DNA of 44,423 bases from Acidimicrobiaceae bacterium (GTDB lineage Bacteria > Actinomycetota > Acidimicrobiia > Acidimicrobiales > Ilumatobacteraceae): contig JACJWG010000023.1 of assembly GCA_020637235.1 (NCBI GenBank), forward strand, positions 1 to 44,423. The letters run 5' to 3'. The position numbers and the translations under genes were made by a program. The notes below the pieces were generated by a model that worked only from the letters and a program-made list of their open reading frames with translations, had not been told where the DNA came from and made no database searches. Positions 8,412 to 16,971 of the stretch are shown piece by piece. Numbering within the stretch: the stretch's first letter is position 1; each line of letters starts with the position of its first letter.

Positions 8412-8987
8412 TCAGCCGGCGCGACGGCCGTGGAACGCGAGGAGGCGGGTGAGGTCGTCGGCATCGGACGGCACCTCCACGCGAGCACCGAAGTGACCGC
8501 TCGCGCGCATCGCCAGGTCCATCTCGGGTGGCACCCTCGCCACGCCGGCCGCTTGCCGGGCCACCTCCTCGGGGTCGAGTCGCGCCTCGACGCCGGCAGC
8601 TCGAGCGAGGTCCCAGGTGTGGACCAACACGTCGGGGATGCAGGTCATGTCGACCGCGGCCTCGAACGACAGGTGCCCGGGCGGGCCGCAGTCCTCCACG
8701 CGACCAGCGATCGTCGGGTCGTCGAGCCCAGCCTGGATCGCGTCGCGGACGGCCGCCCACGCACCTGCCGGGTCGTCGTCGACGGCGGGCATCTCGTCGG
8801 TGGCGACACCGAAGGTGCCGAGCAGGAACCCGGGGCCCGGGATCCACGTGGTCAGGTGCCGCACCACGTCGATCGCGTTCCAGCCCTCGCACGGGGACGG
8901 TTGCGTCCACGCGTCGTCGGGGACCTCGTCGATCGTGCGGGTCAGTCCGGCTGCCACGCGCCGGAAGCGTTCGGCGATCTCGCCCAT
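8412..8987 (-). CDS. TIGR03086-family metal-binding protein (DinB/mycothiol maleylpyruvate isomerase fold)
   Basis: Four-helix-bundle DinB-like protein of 191 residues. Its N-terminus, with RFRRVAAGLTRTIDEVPDDAW then SPCEGWNAIDVVRHL, matches the TIGR03086 pattern in which PC.GW and H form part of a metal site; DVLVHTWDLARA (about 128) supplies the second metal-ligand helix. Related proteins use mycothiol or act as metal-dependent transferases, but the reaction of this subfamily is unknown. ATG 8987 is set by a very strong AGGAGGA Shine-Dalgarno (8994-9000); the longer upstream frame is not family-like. Divergent from the chemoreceptor gene. Confidence 0.87.
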   Translation of the reverse strand: MGEIAERFRRVAAGLTRTIDEVPDDAWTQPSPCEGWNAIDVVRHLTTWIPGPGFLLGTFGVATDEMPAVDDDPAGAWAAVRDAIQAGLDDPTIAGRVEDCGPPGHLSFEAAVDMTCIPDVLVHTWDLARAAGVEARLDPEEVARQAAGVARVPPEMDLAMRASGHFGARVEVPSDADDLTRLLAFHGRRAG

Positions 8988-9136
8988 GTGTGGTCCTCCT
9001 GAATCGGTCGTCGACGACGAACGCTCCGACGGTGCGGGGCCGGCCGACTCATCGTGCGGGGGGATGGGAGAGGGGCCGAACAGCGGACCGGAGCGACCAG
9101 CTTGCGCGTTCGTGATCGCCCAGGACCGTCGGTCGC

Positions 9137-11194
9137 ATGAGCACTCACCCGAACGGGCGGGACCGGGGTCGGGCGACCGGACTGGATCGGCGCGCCCTCG
9201 TCCGCCTCGGACTCCTGATCCTGGTCGCGATGGCCCTCGTGATCGGCGTGGCCGGGTACGGCGTCCACAGCCAGACCGAGGCACTCCGGCACCGCAATCG
9301 GATCGGGCTGTTCCGGGCGCTCACGCTGAAGCTCGACACGCAGATCGCCGACACCCGCGGTCTGCTGCGCGGCGAGGTGCTCGACGCGGCAGCACTCCAC
9401 ACGCAGTCCGCGGCCGACCGTGAGCGGCTCGCCGAGCTCTACGACGCGATGCCGGCGTCGATCGAGAACGCGGCAGCGGTCGGTGCAGGGAGCGAACTCA
9501 CCGACGGCGTCACCGCGATCGCCGACGAGGTGGACGCGTTCGTGGCCGCGAGCATCGCCGTCGAGCAGTCCGTCCTCGCGGTCGACCCCGACGCTCCCGC
9601 CGGGCAGCAGGTCGGTTCCGACTCGCTCGTCGCGTGGCAGCAGGCGTACGACGCGCTGACCGAGGAGATGCGGGCGCTCGACGCCATCGCGAAGCCGATC
9701 AGCGACGACAGCGTCACGGCGGGTGAGGCGACGGCGCAGAAGATCACGTGGCTCGTCGTGATCAGCGGCTCGACGGCCCTGGCGTTGCTCGCGGGTGTGT
9801 GGCGGCGGCTGTTCCGCACCGTCGACGAGTCCGACGCGATGCACGCCGAGGTGTCGCGGGTGTCGTCGATGGTGCAGAACTCGCCGGGTGCGATGGTGTT
9901 CTGCGACACCGATCTGGTGGTGCGCTACGTGAACCCGGCGATGCAGAGCTGGCTGAACCGCCTGTCGAGCGCGCTGTCGTTCGCGCCCGAGCAGGTGATC
10001 GGTCGATCGATCGACGAGCTGCACGCGAGCGGCGATCGCCTGCGCGCGTTGGTGGCCGCCGGCTCGTTGCCGCACATGTCGGCCGTCGAGCTGGGTGGCG
10101 AGACGATCGAGGTGACCGTGTCGGCGACGGTCGACGACGAGGGTCGACCGAGTGGCGTGATGGCGTCGTGGAACGTCGTCACCGAGGCCGTGCGGATGCG
10201 CGCCGAGGCCGAGGCGGCACAGGAGCGCGAACGTGCGCAGGCGCTCGAGCTGCAGGCAAAGGTCGACGCCCTGGTGGAGGTCGTCACACGGGCGGCCGCC
10301 GGTGACCTGACGGTGTCGGTGCCGGTGTCGGGCAGCGACGCGATCGGGCAGATGGGACGGGCGTTGGAGCAGCTGTTGGGCGACCTGCGCCGTTCCGTCG
10401 CCTCCATCGCCGGCAACTCCGACGGGCTCGCGGCCGCCGCGGAGGAGCTCCAGGCGGTGGCCCGCCAGATGGGGGCGAACGCCGACGAGACCTCGGAGCA
10501 AGTGCAGTTGGTGACCGGGACCTCGGTCGAGGTGTCGCGCAACGTCGAGACGGTGTCGGCCGGCGCCGAGGAGCTGTCGGCGTCGATCCGCGAGATCGCT
10601 CGGAACGCGTCCGACGCAGCCGAGGTGGCGCGCCAGGCGGTCGACGCGGCGAAGGTGACCAACGCGACGGTGACCCAACTCGGCGAGTCCTCCGCCGAGA
10701 TCGGCCACATCGTCAAGGTGATCACCGGCATCGCGCAGCAGACGAACCTGCTGGCCCTGAACGCGACGATCGAGGCGGCACGCGCCGGCCAGGCAGGCAA
10801 GGGCTTCGCCGTGGTGGCCAACGAGGTGAAGGAGCTCGCCAAGGAGACGGCGCGGGCGACCGAGGACATCTCCGCCCGCATCGGTGCGATCCAGTCCGAC
10901 ACGCAGCGCTCGGTCGAGTCGATCACCGGGATCCTGTCGATCATCGATCAGATCGCCGATTTCCAGGACACGATCGCGTCCGCCGTGGAGCAGCAGGCGT
11001 CCACCACGTCCGACATCGCCCGGAACGTCAGCCAGGCATCGTCGGGTTCGATGCAGATCACCTCCAACATGGAGGGCGTCGCGAGAGCGGCGACCGGCAC
11101 GGCGAGCGCAGCCGACGACAGCATGCGCGCCGCGACCGAACTCGCTCGGATGGCGAGCGATCTGGAACAGCTCGTCGGCTCGTTCCGGTACTGA
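9137..11194 (+). CDS. Methyl-accepting chemotaxis protein with PAS domain
   Basis: Membrane chemoreceptor of 685 residues. Order: cytoplasmic start, TM1 about 21-42, extracellular helical domain about 43-202 (four-helix-bundle-like, alanine rich), TM2 about 203-223, PAS domain about 240-350 (SPGAMVFCDTDLVVRYVNPAM), coiled coil about 350-378, HAMP-like segment about 380-425 (AAAGDLTVSVPVSG), and the MCP signalling hairpin about 430-685. The conserved tip is QQTNLLALNATIEAARAGQ followed by GKGFAVVANEVKELA (about 531-575). The PAS sits between TM2 and HAMP, so it may sense a cytoplasmic signal. No che genes are in the window. The 3' end is 28 bp from the convergent TetR gene. Confidence 0.93.
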   Translation: MSTHPNGRDRGRATGLDRRALVRLGLLILVAMALVIGVAGYGVHSQTEALRHRNRIGLFRALTLKLDTQIADTRGLLRGEVLDAAALHTQSAADRERLAELYDAMPASIENAAAVGAGSELTDGVTAIADEVDAFVAASIAVEQSVLAVDPDAPAGQQVGSDSLVAWQQAYDALTEEMRALDAIAKPISDDSVTAGEATAQKITWLVVISGSTALALLAGVWRRLFRTVDESDAMHAEVSRVSSMVQNSPGAMVFCDTDLVVRYVNPAMQSWLNRLSSALSFAPEQVIGRSIDELHASGDRLRALVAAGSLPHMSAVELGGETIEVTVSATVDDEGRPSGVMASWNVVTEAVRMRAEAEAAQERERAQALELQAKVDALVEVVTRAAAGDLTVSVPVSGSDAIGQMGRALEQLLGDLRRSVASIAGNSDGLAAAAEELQAVARQMGANADETSEQVQLVTGTSVEVSRNVETVSAGAEELSASIREIARNASDAAEVARQAVDAAKVTNATVTQLGESSAEIGHIVKVITGIAQQTNLLALNATIEAARAGQAGKGFAVVANEVKELAKETARATEDISARIGAIQSDTQRSVESITGILSIIDQIADFQDTIASAVEQQASTTSDIARNVSQASSGSMQITSNMEGVARAATGTASAADDSMRAATELARMASDLEQLVGSFRY

Positions 11195-11222
11195 TCTCGA
11201 CGGTGTCCGGAACGCCGTCGCG

Positions 11223-11807
11223 TCAGCGACGGCGGAGCAGGCCGTCGATCAGCCAGACGAGGTCGTCCTCCAGACGCTGACGCCGGCCCCGGCCGCTCGA
11301 CCAGGCGCTCGCAGCTCCCACGATGGCGCCCTGCACGATGCCGGCGACCTCGTCGGCACGACGTCGGTCGAGCCCGGCGAACTCCACCAGGACGTCGGCT
11401 TCGAACGCCACCCCGACACGATCGGTGCCGGCACTCGCGCCGATGGTGGAGCCCGGACCCGTCAGCGCGGCCAGCACGTCGCGCCGAAGCGCGAGCTGGT
11501 CGAAGTACGTGCGGATCGCGACACGGGTGAGATCGTGTCGTGCGGGCGTCGCACGCATCGCGTCCCACACGGCGGTGCCCAGTGCCCGGACCTCGCGTCG
11601 GTAGAGGTCGACGAGCACGGCATCGATGTTGTCGTAGTGCTTGTACGGCAGGGCCTTCGACACACCGGCCGCAGCCGCGAGACGTTCCATCGACAGCGAC
11701 GCAGCACCGTGAGCCACCACGAGCGTCGCTGCGGTGTCGAGCAGCTGGTGCCGCCGATCGTCGGATCGGAGACGGCGCCGGGGTGCGGCGACCACCAGAT
11801 CGGTCAT
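11223..11807 (-). CDS. TetR/AcrR-family transcriptional regulator
   Basis: Repressor-type regulator, 194 residues. HTH at about 22-65: LLDTAATLVVAHGAASLSME, then RLAAAAGVSKALPYKHYDNIDAVL, a clear TetR recognition helix. The C-terminal ligand domain shows no specific clue. The ATG (11805-11807) overlaps the stop of the upstream amidohydrolase gene (ATGA), so both are translated from one mRNA and the regulator probably controls its own operon from the promoter at about 13012-13040. Confidence 0.9.
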   Translation of the reverse strand: MTDLVVAAPRRRLRSDDRRHQLLDTAATLVVAHGAASLSMERLAAAAGVSKALPYKHYDNIDAVLVDLYRREVRALGTAVWDAMRATPARHDLTRVAIRTYFDQLALRRDVLAALTGPGSTIGASAGTDRVGVAFEADVLVEFAGLDRRRADEVAGIVQGAIVGAASAWSSGRGRRQRLEDDLVWLIDGLLRRR

Positions 11808-12961
11808 GCGCGCACGAGCGTCCGGAAGTTGGTCTCGTAGAACAGGTCGCGAGCGCGCTGATCGATGCCGTGGTCGTCGAAGGACTGCTCGAACCTGGCG
11901 ATCGGGTCGCGGGTGCCCTCGGGATGCGGGTAGTCGCTCGAGAACAGGTACAACTCGGGCGACGAGATCTGCATCAGATGGCCGACGTCCTCGCCGGGGA
12001 ACGGGGTGAAGCGGATCTGACGACGCACGTAGTCCGACGGTGCGAGTGAGAGCTCGCCGATCATCGGCTCGGTGCGCTTGAAGCTGCGGGCTGCGTAGTC
12101 GAGGCGTGCCATCAGCGACGGCACCCACGACGCACCCATCTCGATCACACCGCACGGGAGCGACGGGAACCGCTCGAACACGCCGTCGAGGATCATCGCC
12201 GTGAGGTAGGTCTCGGCCGCATGGTGCACCGACGGCAGGTCCTTGGCGCGCAGGTTCTCGCCACCGCCGTGCAGGTCGGTCGGTCGCGGCCGGCCGTTGC
12301 GGTGCCACGCCTTCGACACCGCACCGCGCCCGCCACCGATGTGCAACACGATCGGCACGCCGGCGTCCTGCAGTGCCGCCCACACCGGGTCGTGGTCGAC
12401 GTGCGCGGGCGAGCGTCCGTCGGAGGGCGCGTGGATCATCCACATCGCCCGACAGCCGAGGCCGAGCGCCTCGTCCAGGGTGTCGAGCGACCGTGTCGGG
12501 TCGTTCAGCGGGAGGAACCCGACCGGCAGCAGGCGCCGGTCGTCGCCGCAGAACGCGGTGACCATGCGGTTGTGCGCGCTCGCGCCGCCGTACACGAGCG
12601 CGTGGTCGTCGGACATCGCGAACAGCCCGAGCGAGAACGTCGAGAAGACGAGTTGCGACGAGAACCCCAGCAGGTCCATCGCCCTCGTGCGTTCGGCGGT
12701 GTCCATCGCGCCCAACGCCAGCCAGCCCTTCGCCGACGCGATCACGTCGTGTTCGAGCTCGGCGGTGCGCACCGGGTCGCCGATGCGCTCCTGCCCGAGC
12801 CGGATGGCACGGTCGGCCGCTGCGCCACCCTTGTCGAGCACACGGCCGAGGTCGGGGAGGAGGTCGCGGGTGGCGGCGTCGGCGTGGTCGCGAAGCCAGT
12901 CGAGCCCCTCCATCAGGTGGCTGTCGGCGTCGTGGACGATCGATCGGTGTGCGTAGGTCAT
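11804..12961 (-). CDS. Amidohydrolase 2 family protein (metal-dependent hydrolase/decarboxylase)
   Basis: TIM-barrel protein of 385 residues related to the amidohydrolase 2 / ACMSD-like group. Visible landmarks: VHDADSHLME at 9-18 (D-x-H is the shortened form of the metal motif HxH), VPIVLHIGGG (about 205-214, metal-binding histidine H210), VIEMGASWVP (about 275), and LFSSDYPHPEG (about 340) with the conserved SDYPH aspartate. Actinobacterial relatives are often predicted decarboxylases or hydrolases in steroid or aromatic catabolism; the substrate cannot be told. ATG 12961, first gene of a two-gene operon with a TetR regulator and a good sigma-70-like promoter. Confidence 0.88.
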   Translation of the reverse strand: MTYAHRSIVHDADSHLMEGLDWLRDHADAATRDLLPDLGRVLDKGGAAADRAIRLGQERIGDPVRTAELEHDVIASAKGWLALGAMDTAERTRAMDLLGFSSQLVFSTFSLGLFAMSDDHALVYGGASAHNRMVTAFCGDDRRLLPVGFLPLNDPTRSLDTLDEALGLGCRAMWMIHAPSDGRSPAHVDHDPVWAALQDAGVPIVLHIGGGRGAVSKAWHRNGRPRPTDLHGGGENLRAKDLPSVHHAAETYLTAMILDGVFERFPSLPCGVIEMGASWVPSLMARLDYAARSFKRTEPMIGELSLAPSDYVRRQIRFTPFPGEDVGHLMQISSPELYLFSSDYPHPEGTRDPIARFEQSFDDHGIDQRARDLFYETNFRTLVRA

Positions 12962-13011
12962 GGTGTCCCCCGTGTCCGGCGTACACGCCCCTCGGTGCCG
13001 CCGCTCGCCAC

Positions 13012-13040
13012 AAGTTACGGTTCGTCACTTCGGGCGTCAA
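13012..13040 (-). promoter_or_regulatory. Sigma-70-type promoter of the amidohydrolase-tetR operon
   Basis: On the minus strand: -35 TTGACG (13040-13035), 17-bp spacer, -10 TAACTT (13017-13012). Transcription would start near 13005, leaving a 5' leader of about 40 nt before ATG 12961. ACTT/AAGT half-sites recur across the spacer and could be part of a TetR operator. Confidence 0.6.
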
Positions 13041-13171
13041 GTGCCGAGCGGCGTCCGACCGGGTGTGGCCGGACCTTTCGACCCTGGCGGCACGTCCCGT
13101 CCACTCGCGACGATCGAGGCGAGGGGATGGCACCGGCTCCGTCCGAGCGGTGCGGAAAGGGGGCACGAGTC

Positions 13172-14179
13172 GTGTCGCAGCCGACGGTCGCCGTCATCGG
13201 AGCCGGGTCGTGGGGGACGGCGTTGGCCGCACTGCTCGCCGATCGGGGCGAGGAGGTCGTGCTGTGGAGTCGCGAGCCCGAGGTGGCAGCGGGGATCACC
13301 GCCGAGCACCGGAACCCGCTCTTCCTCGCCGACGTCGATCTGCCGCCTCACCTGCGGGCGACGTCCGACCTGGACGAGGCGCTCGCCGGCGTCGAGGTGG
13401 TGGTGAACGTCGTCCCCACCCAACACGTACGCGACGTGTTCGAGGGTGCGCGACGCGCGCTGGTGCGGGCCTCGGTCGTCGTGACGTGTTCGAAGGGCAT
13501 CGAGGCCGGCACGCTGCGCACCCCGGCACAGATCCTCGGCGACCTCGGCGTCGCAGCACATCGGGTGGTCGCGCTGTCCGGTCCGTCGTTCGCCCGTGAG
13601 GTGGTGGAGCGCTTCCCGACCGCGGTGACCGCAGCCGGCGTCGACCGGGGCCGCACGGTGCTGGTGCGCGAGTTGTTCGCCACCGACCGCTTCCGGGTGT
13701 ACTCGAGCGACGACGTCGTCGGTGTGGAGATCGGCGGGGCGTGCAAGAACGTGGTCGCGATCGCGGCCGGCATCTCCGACGGACTCGGCTTCGGACACAA
13801 CAGCCGTGCCGCGCTCATCACCCGGGGCCTGGCCGAGATCTCACGCCTCGGTGTGGCCCTCGGTGGGCATCCGCTCACCTTCGCCGGTCTGTCGGGCATG
13901 GGCGACCTGGTGCTCACCTGCACCGGTGGTCTGTCACGCAACCGGGCGGTGGGGGTGGCGTTGGGGGAGGGGCGCACCTGGGCGCAGATCGCCGCCGAGA
14001 CCAACGAGGTGGCCGAGGGGGTGCACACGAGCCGATCGGCGCACGAACTCGGCCGCTCGGCGGGTGTGGAGATGCCGATCGCCGAGCAGGTGCACGACAT
14101 CGTGTTCGCCGGTGCCGACGCCCACGACGCGATGCACGCCCTCACCGGTCGCTCCCAACGAGACGAGCGCGAGTTCTGA
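13172..14179 (+). CDS. gpsA: NAD(P)-dependent glycerol-3-phosphate dehydrogenase
   Basis: Reduces dihydroxyacetone phosphate to sn-glycerol 3-phosphate for phospholipid synthesis. 335 residues, usual length. Rossmann motif VAVIGAGSWGTALA at about 6-19; catalytic lysine in GGACKNVVAIAAG (about 193), substrate-binding GFGHNSRAALITRG (about 210), and the GMGDLVLTC motif (about 250). GTG 13172 is chosen because GGAAAGGGGG (13154-13163) lies at good spacing and the Rossmann strand starts immediately; the frame runs open far upstream but is antisense to the amidohydrolase gene. Stands alone; its stop is 6 bp before a palindromic repeat. Confidence 0.95.
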   Translation: MSQPTVAVIGAGSWGTALAALLADRGEEVVLWSREPEVAAGITAEHRNPLFLADVDLPPHLRATSDLDEALAGVEVVVNVVPTQHVRDVFEGARRALVRASVVVTCSKGIEAGTLRTPAQILGDLGVAAHRVVALSGPSFAREVVERFPTAVTAAGVDRGRTVLVRELFATDRFRVYSSDDVVGVEIGGACKNVVAIAAGISDGLGFGHNSRAALITRGLAEISRLGVALGGHPLTFAGLSGMGDLVLTCTGGLSRNRAVGVALGEGRTWAQIAAETNEVAEGVHTSRSAHELGRSAGVEMPIAEQVHDIVFAGADAHDAMHALTGRSQRDEREF

Positions 14180-14185
14180 CGATCG

Positions 14186-14230
14186 CTTCGTGAGCGAAAT
14201 GCGCACATACGGCGCATCCGGCTCACGGAA
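14186..14230 (+). repeat. Palindromic repeat, copy 3 (divergent copy)
   Basis: 45 bp directly after gpsA. The left half is degraded (GAGCGAAATGCGCACATACG) and the right end reads CTCACGGAA instead of CTCACGAAG, but the core GGCGCATCCGGCTCACG is kept in the + orientation. Confidence 0.85.
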
Positions 14231-14238
14231 CGATCGGT

Positions 14239-14282
14239 TTCGTGAGCGGCGTGCGCACCGGCTGCGCATCCGGCTCACGAAG
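14239..14282 (+). repeat. Palindromic repeat, copy 4
   Basis: 44 bp, head-to-tail with copy 3. Its right arm GCTCACGAAG, read on the minus strand, supplies the TGA (14277-14275) that ends the zwf remnant. Confidence 0.88.
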
Positions 14283-14490
14283 CGCTCGGACCGTGGCTTC
14301 CTGCGGGGTACTCCACGAGCGGGACGAGGTCGCGGCGCCAGGCGTCGAGCACCGGCTCGACCACACGCCACGCCTCTTCGGCCTCGTCGCCGCGCACCGC
14401 CAACACGTCCTCGGCGCCGAGCACACCGGCGAGCACGGTGGCGTAGGCGCTGAGCGACGGCTCGTGCTCCGGCGACGACAGCGCGACGGG
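14275..14490 (-). pseudogene. zwf: C-terminal remnant of glucose-6-phosphate dehydrogenase
   Basis: Read leftward, about 71 codons give SLSAYATVLAGVLGAEDVL, then RGDEAEEAWRVVEPVLDAW and VPLVEYPAGSHGP, followed by a stop. This is the C-terminal signature of G6PD (family form: YERLLLD...GD.TLF.R.DEVE.AW...P.L.AW...YPAGSWGP). A complete G6PD is about 500 residues, so some 85% of the gene is missing at the 5' side, where the sequence runs into a truncated ABC ATPase on the other strand. The stop codon lies inside palindromic repeat copy 4. Confidence 0.8.
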
Positions 14491-14494
14491 CGCG

Positions 14495-15328
14495 GTGGCG
14501 ATCGACGAGCGTGTCCGCCGCTCGGCCGCGCTGCTCGAGCTCACCCAGTACCTCGACCGCAAGCCGGGTCAGCTGTCGGGCGGACAGCGTCAGCGCGTGG
14601 CGATGGGCCGCGCGATCGTGCGGCGGCCGTCGGTGTTCTTGATGGACGAGCCGCTGTCGAACCTCGACGCGAAGTTGCGCGTGCAGATGCGCGCCGAGAT
14701 CTCCGCGCTGCAGCGCGAACTCGGTGTCACCACCGTCTACGTCACCCACGACCAGGTGGAGGCGATGACGATGGGGCACCGGGTGGCCGTCCTGAAAGAC
14801 GGCCTGCTGCAGCAGGTCGACACGCCCCAGCGCCTGTACGACCAGCCGGTGAACGCCTTCGTCGCCGGGTTCATCGGGTCGCCGTCGATGAACCTGTACC
14901 AGGGGAAGGTCGGGCGTGCGGACGATCGTTGGTCGATCTCGCTCGGTGCCCAGCGTCTGCTGCTGCCCGACGACCGCCCGGCGCTCGCGCCGTACGAAGG
15001 GCGCGACGTGGTGGTGGGCATCCGCCCCGAGGACTTCGAGGACGCGGTGCTCGCCCCGTCGGTGTCCGACGGTGCCGTGCTCACCGCGCCCGTGACGCTC
15101 GTCGAGTCGCTCGGTTCGGAGATCCTGGTGCACTTCCGGCTGGACGCGGTGGCGATCGATTCGGGCGACCCCGACGCGTCGGAGACGCTCGCGCACGAGC
15201 ACACGCCGAACTCGGTCGGCAAGTTCAGCCCCCGCTCGTCGGTGCGTGCCGGCGACCTCGCCCAGATCGCCGTCACGGTCGACCACCTCCACTTCTTCGA
15301 CCTCGACACCCGCGCCGCCATCCGCTGA
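14495..15328 (+). pseudogene. N-terminally truncated UgpC/MalK-type sugar ABC transporter ATPase
   Basis: 277 codons from GTG 14495. Homology starts abruptly at AIDERVRRSAALLEL, just before the signature LSGGQ (27-31); Walker B FLMDEP (48-53), D-loop SNLD (55-58) and switch histidine H85 follow, then the full C-terminal OB-fold domain ending HLHFFDLDTRAAIR. Family members have about 360 residues; the first 110 or so, with Walker A and Q-loop, are absent, so it cannot bind ATP normally. Upstream sequence is the oppositely oriented zwf remnant, and no ribosome-binding site is seen. A deletion joining the inner parts of two divergent genes explains the structure. Flanked by repeats on both sides. 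Confidence 0.85.
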
Positions 15329-15343
15329 CCGGGAGGCATCACC

Positions 15344-15388
15344 CTTCGTGAGCACGATGCGCACCGGCAGCGCATCCGGCTCACGAAG
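15344..15388 (+). repeat. Palindromic repeat, copy 5
   Basis: 45 bp, 15 bp after the stop of the truncated ABC ATPase. The centre is GCGC-ACCGGCA-GCGC. First of three tandem copies. Confidence 0.9.
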
Positions 15389-15398
15389 GTGATCCGTC

Positions 15399-15440
15399 CG
15401 TGAGCACGATGCGCACCGGCAGCGCATCCGGCTCACGAAG
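15399..15440 (+). repeat. Palindromic repeat, copy 6
   Basis: 42 bp starting at CGTGAGC. Copies 6 and 7, with the 10-bp linker GTGATCCGTC, form an exact 52-bp tandem duplication (15389-15440 and 15441-15492). Confidence 0.9.
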
Positions 15441-15450
15441 GTGATCCGTC

Positions 15451-15492
15451 CGTGAGCACGATGCGCACCGGCAGCGCATCCGGCTCACGAAG
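15451..15492 (+). repeat. Palindromic repeat, copy 7
   Basis: Second unit of the exact 52-bp tandem duplication; identical to copy 6, same orientation. The next gene (DUF3179) starts 60 bp downstream. Confidence 0.9.
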
Positions 15493-15552
15493 GCGTCGCC
15501 TCGATACGCGACGTGCGGGAAGCACTCGGCCGGCGCAGGCGGTTTCCACGTC

Positions 15553-16830
15553 ATGGGCGCCCTCAGCAAGCCATTCGTTCGCACCGGATCGGTCGCCATC
15601 GCGATCGCCGTCTCGACGGCGTGCGCGACGAACGAGCCGACACCCGACGCACGGTCACCGGTGGCGTCACCGGCATCATCGGCATCATCGGCATCGTCGG
15701 CGTCACCGGCGTCGTCGTCGGAGGCGGGCAGCGTGGCCACGGTGCCCGTCCTCCAGGTCGTGTCGTCGGCCGAGGAAGACGTGCCGTCGGCGTTGCTCGC
15801 AGCTCGCGGCGGCACGGTCCCGGGACTGCCCACGCCGGAGGTGTCGTTGCTCGAGCTGATCAGCGGCGGTCCGCCACCGGACGGCATCCCCCCGATCGAC
15901 GAGCCGGTGTTCGTCGCCGCCGCCGACGCCGACTTCCTCGCCGACGACGAACCGGTGCTCGCGATCGAGATCGACGGCGATGCCCGGGCGTATCCGGTGC
16001 AGGTGATGATCTGGCACGAGATCGTGAACGACACCGTCGGTGGGGTGCCGGTGGCGGTGACCTACTGCCCGTTGTGCAACTCGGCGCTGGCGTACGACCG
16101 GCGAGTCGGAGACCGGGTCGTGAGCTTCGGGACCTCCGGGCTGTTGTGGAGGTCGGCCCTCGTGATGTACGACCGTCAGACCGAGTCGCTGTGGAGCCAC
16201 TTCACCGGCGCAGCGATCGCCGGTGTCCTGACGGGCACGGAACTCGACACCTTCCCTGTCGCCACCGTGCCGTGGGGCGAGTGGCGTGATGCTCGTCCCG
16301 ACGGGATCGTGCTCAGCCGCGACACCGGCGTCGAACGCGACTACGGGCGCAACCCGTATCCCGGATACGACGACGTGAACGGCACGCCGTTCCTGTTCGA
16401 AGGTGAGGTCGACGGTCGCTTCACCGCGATGACGCGGGTGGTGGGTGTCGAACTCGATGGTGCTGCGCTCGCGGTGCCGCTGATCGTGCTGCGTGAGCGG
16501 CCGGTGATCGATGCCGTGCTCGCCGGCGTCGACCTCACGGTGTGGTGGTCGCCCGGCACCGTGTCGGCGCTCGACGAGGGTGAGATCGTCGACGGCGACG
16601 ACATCGGCTCGACCGGTGTGTTCGTCCCGATGGTGGACGGCCGCCGGCTCACGTTCAGGAGCGGGGCGGCGGGCGTCGTCGACGACGAGACCGGCTCGAC
16701 GTGGAACCTCTTCGGCGAGGCGATCGCCGGCCCGTTGACCGGCGAGCGACTCGAGCAGGTGGCCCACGTCGACACCTTCTGGTTCGCATGGGCGGCGTTC
16801 CGCACCGACACGGCCGTCGTCGGCGAGTGA
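15553..16830 (+). CDS. DUF3179 domain-containing secreted protein (probable lipoprotein)
   Basis: 425 residues. The N-terminus (FVRTGSVAIAIAVSTAC) is a signal peptide with a plausible but imperfect lipobox ending at C24. A low-complexity Ser/Ala/Pro linker (about 35-58), encoded by near-tandem GCATCATCG units at about 15664-15720, follows. The DUF3179 domain starts near 135 with RAYPVQVMIWHEIVNDTVGG, then VAVTYCPLCNSALAYDR (conserved CPLC), GLLWRSALVMYDRQT, SLWSHFTG and GRNPYPGYDD. The domain is widespread in secreted proteins of bacteria and archaea; the CPLC motif suggests metal or redox chemistry, but no activity is known. ATG 15553; ribosome-binding site weak. Confidence 0.88.
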   Translation: MGALSKPFVRTGSVAIAIAVSTACATNEPTPDARSPVASPASSASSASSASPASSSEAGSVATVPVLQVVSSAEEDVPSALLAARGGTVPGLPTPEVSLLELISGGPPPDGIPPIDEPVFVAAADADFLADDEPVLAIEIDGDARAYPVQVMIWHEIVNDTVGGVPVAVTYCPLCNSALAYDRRVGDRVVSFGTSGLLWRSALVMYDRQTESLWSHFTGAAIAGVLTGTELDTFPVATVPWGEWRDARPDGIVLSRDTGVERDYGRNPYPGYDDVNGTPFLFEGEVDGRFTAMTRVVGVELDGAALAVPLIVLRERPVIDAVLAGVDLTVWWSPGTVSALDEGEIVDGDDIGSTGVFVPMVDGRRLTFRSGAAGVVDDETGSTWNLFGEAIAGPLTGERLEQVAHVDTFWFAWAAFRTDTAVVGE

Positions 16831-16971
16831 GCGCTCCGACACCGACCGATCGGGCGGCGCCAACCCGCTCGCGCCGGTGAACATTCCGAACTCTCCTCCC
16901 ACCTCCCCGTGGTTCCGTCGGTGGTCCGGCGTCCTGCCGGGCCGATGACCAAGGGGGTTGTTCATGACAGG

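Noticed and set aside
14495..15328. Intact ABC transporter ATPase gene
   Set aside because: Walker A and Q-loop are missing and the upstream sequence is a zwf fragment; no permease or binding-protein gene is nearby.
8293..15492. Repeat clusters as a CRISPR array
   Set aside because: Units are scattered or directly tandem with a 10-bp linker, there are no unique 30-40 bp spacers and no cas genes, and the units are gene-end palindromes.
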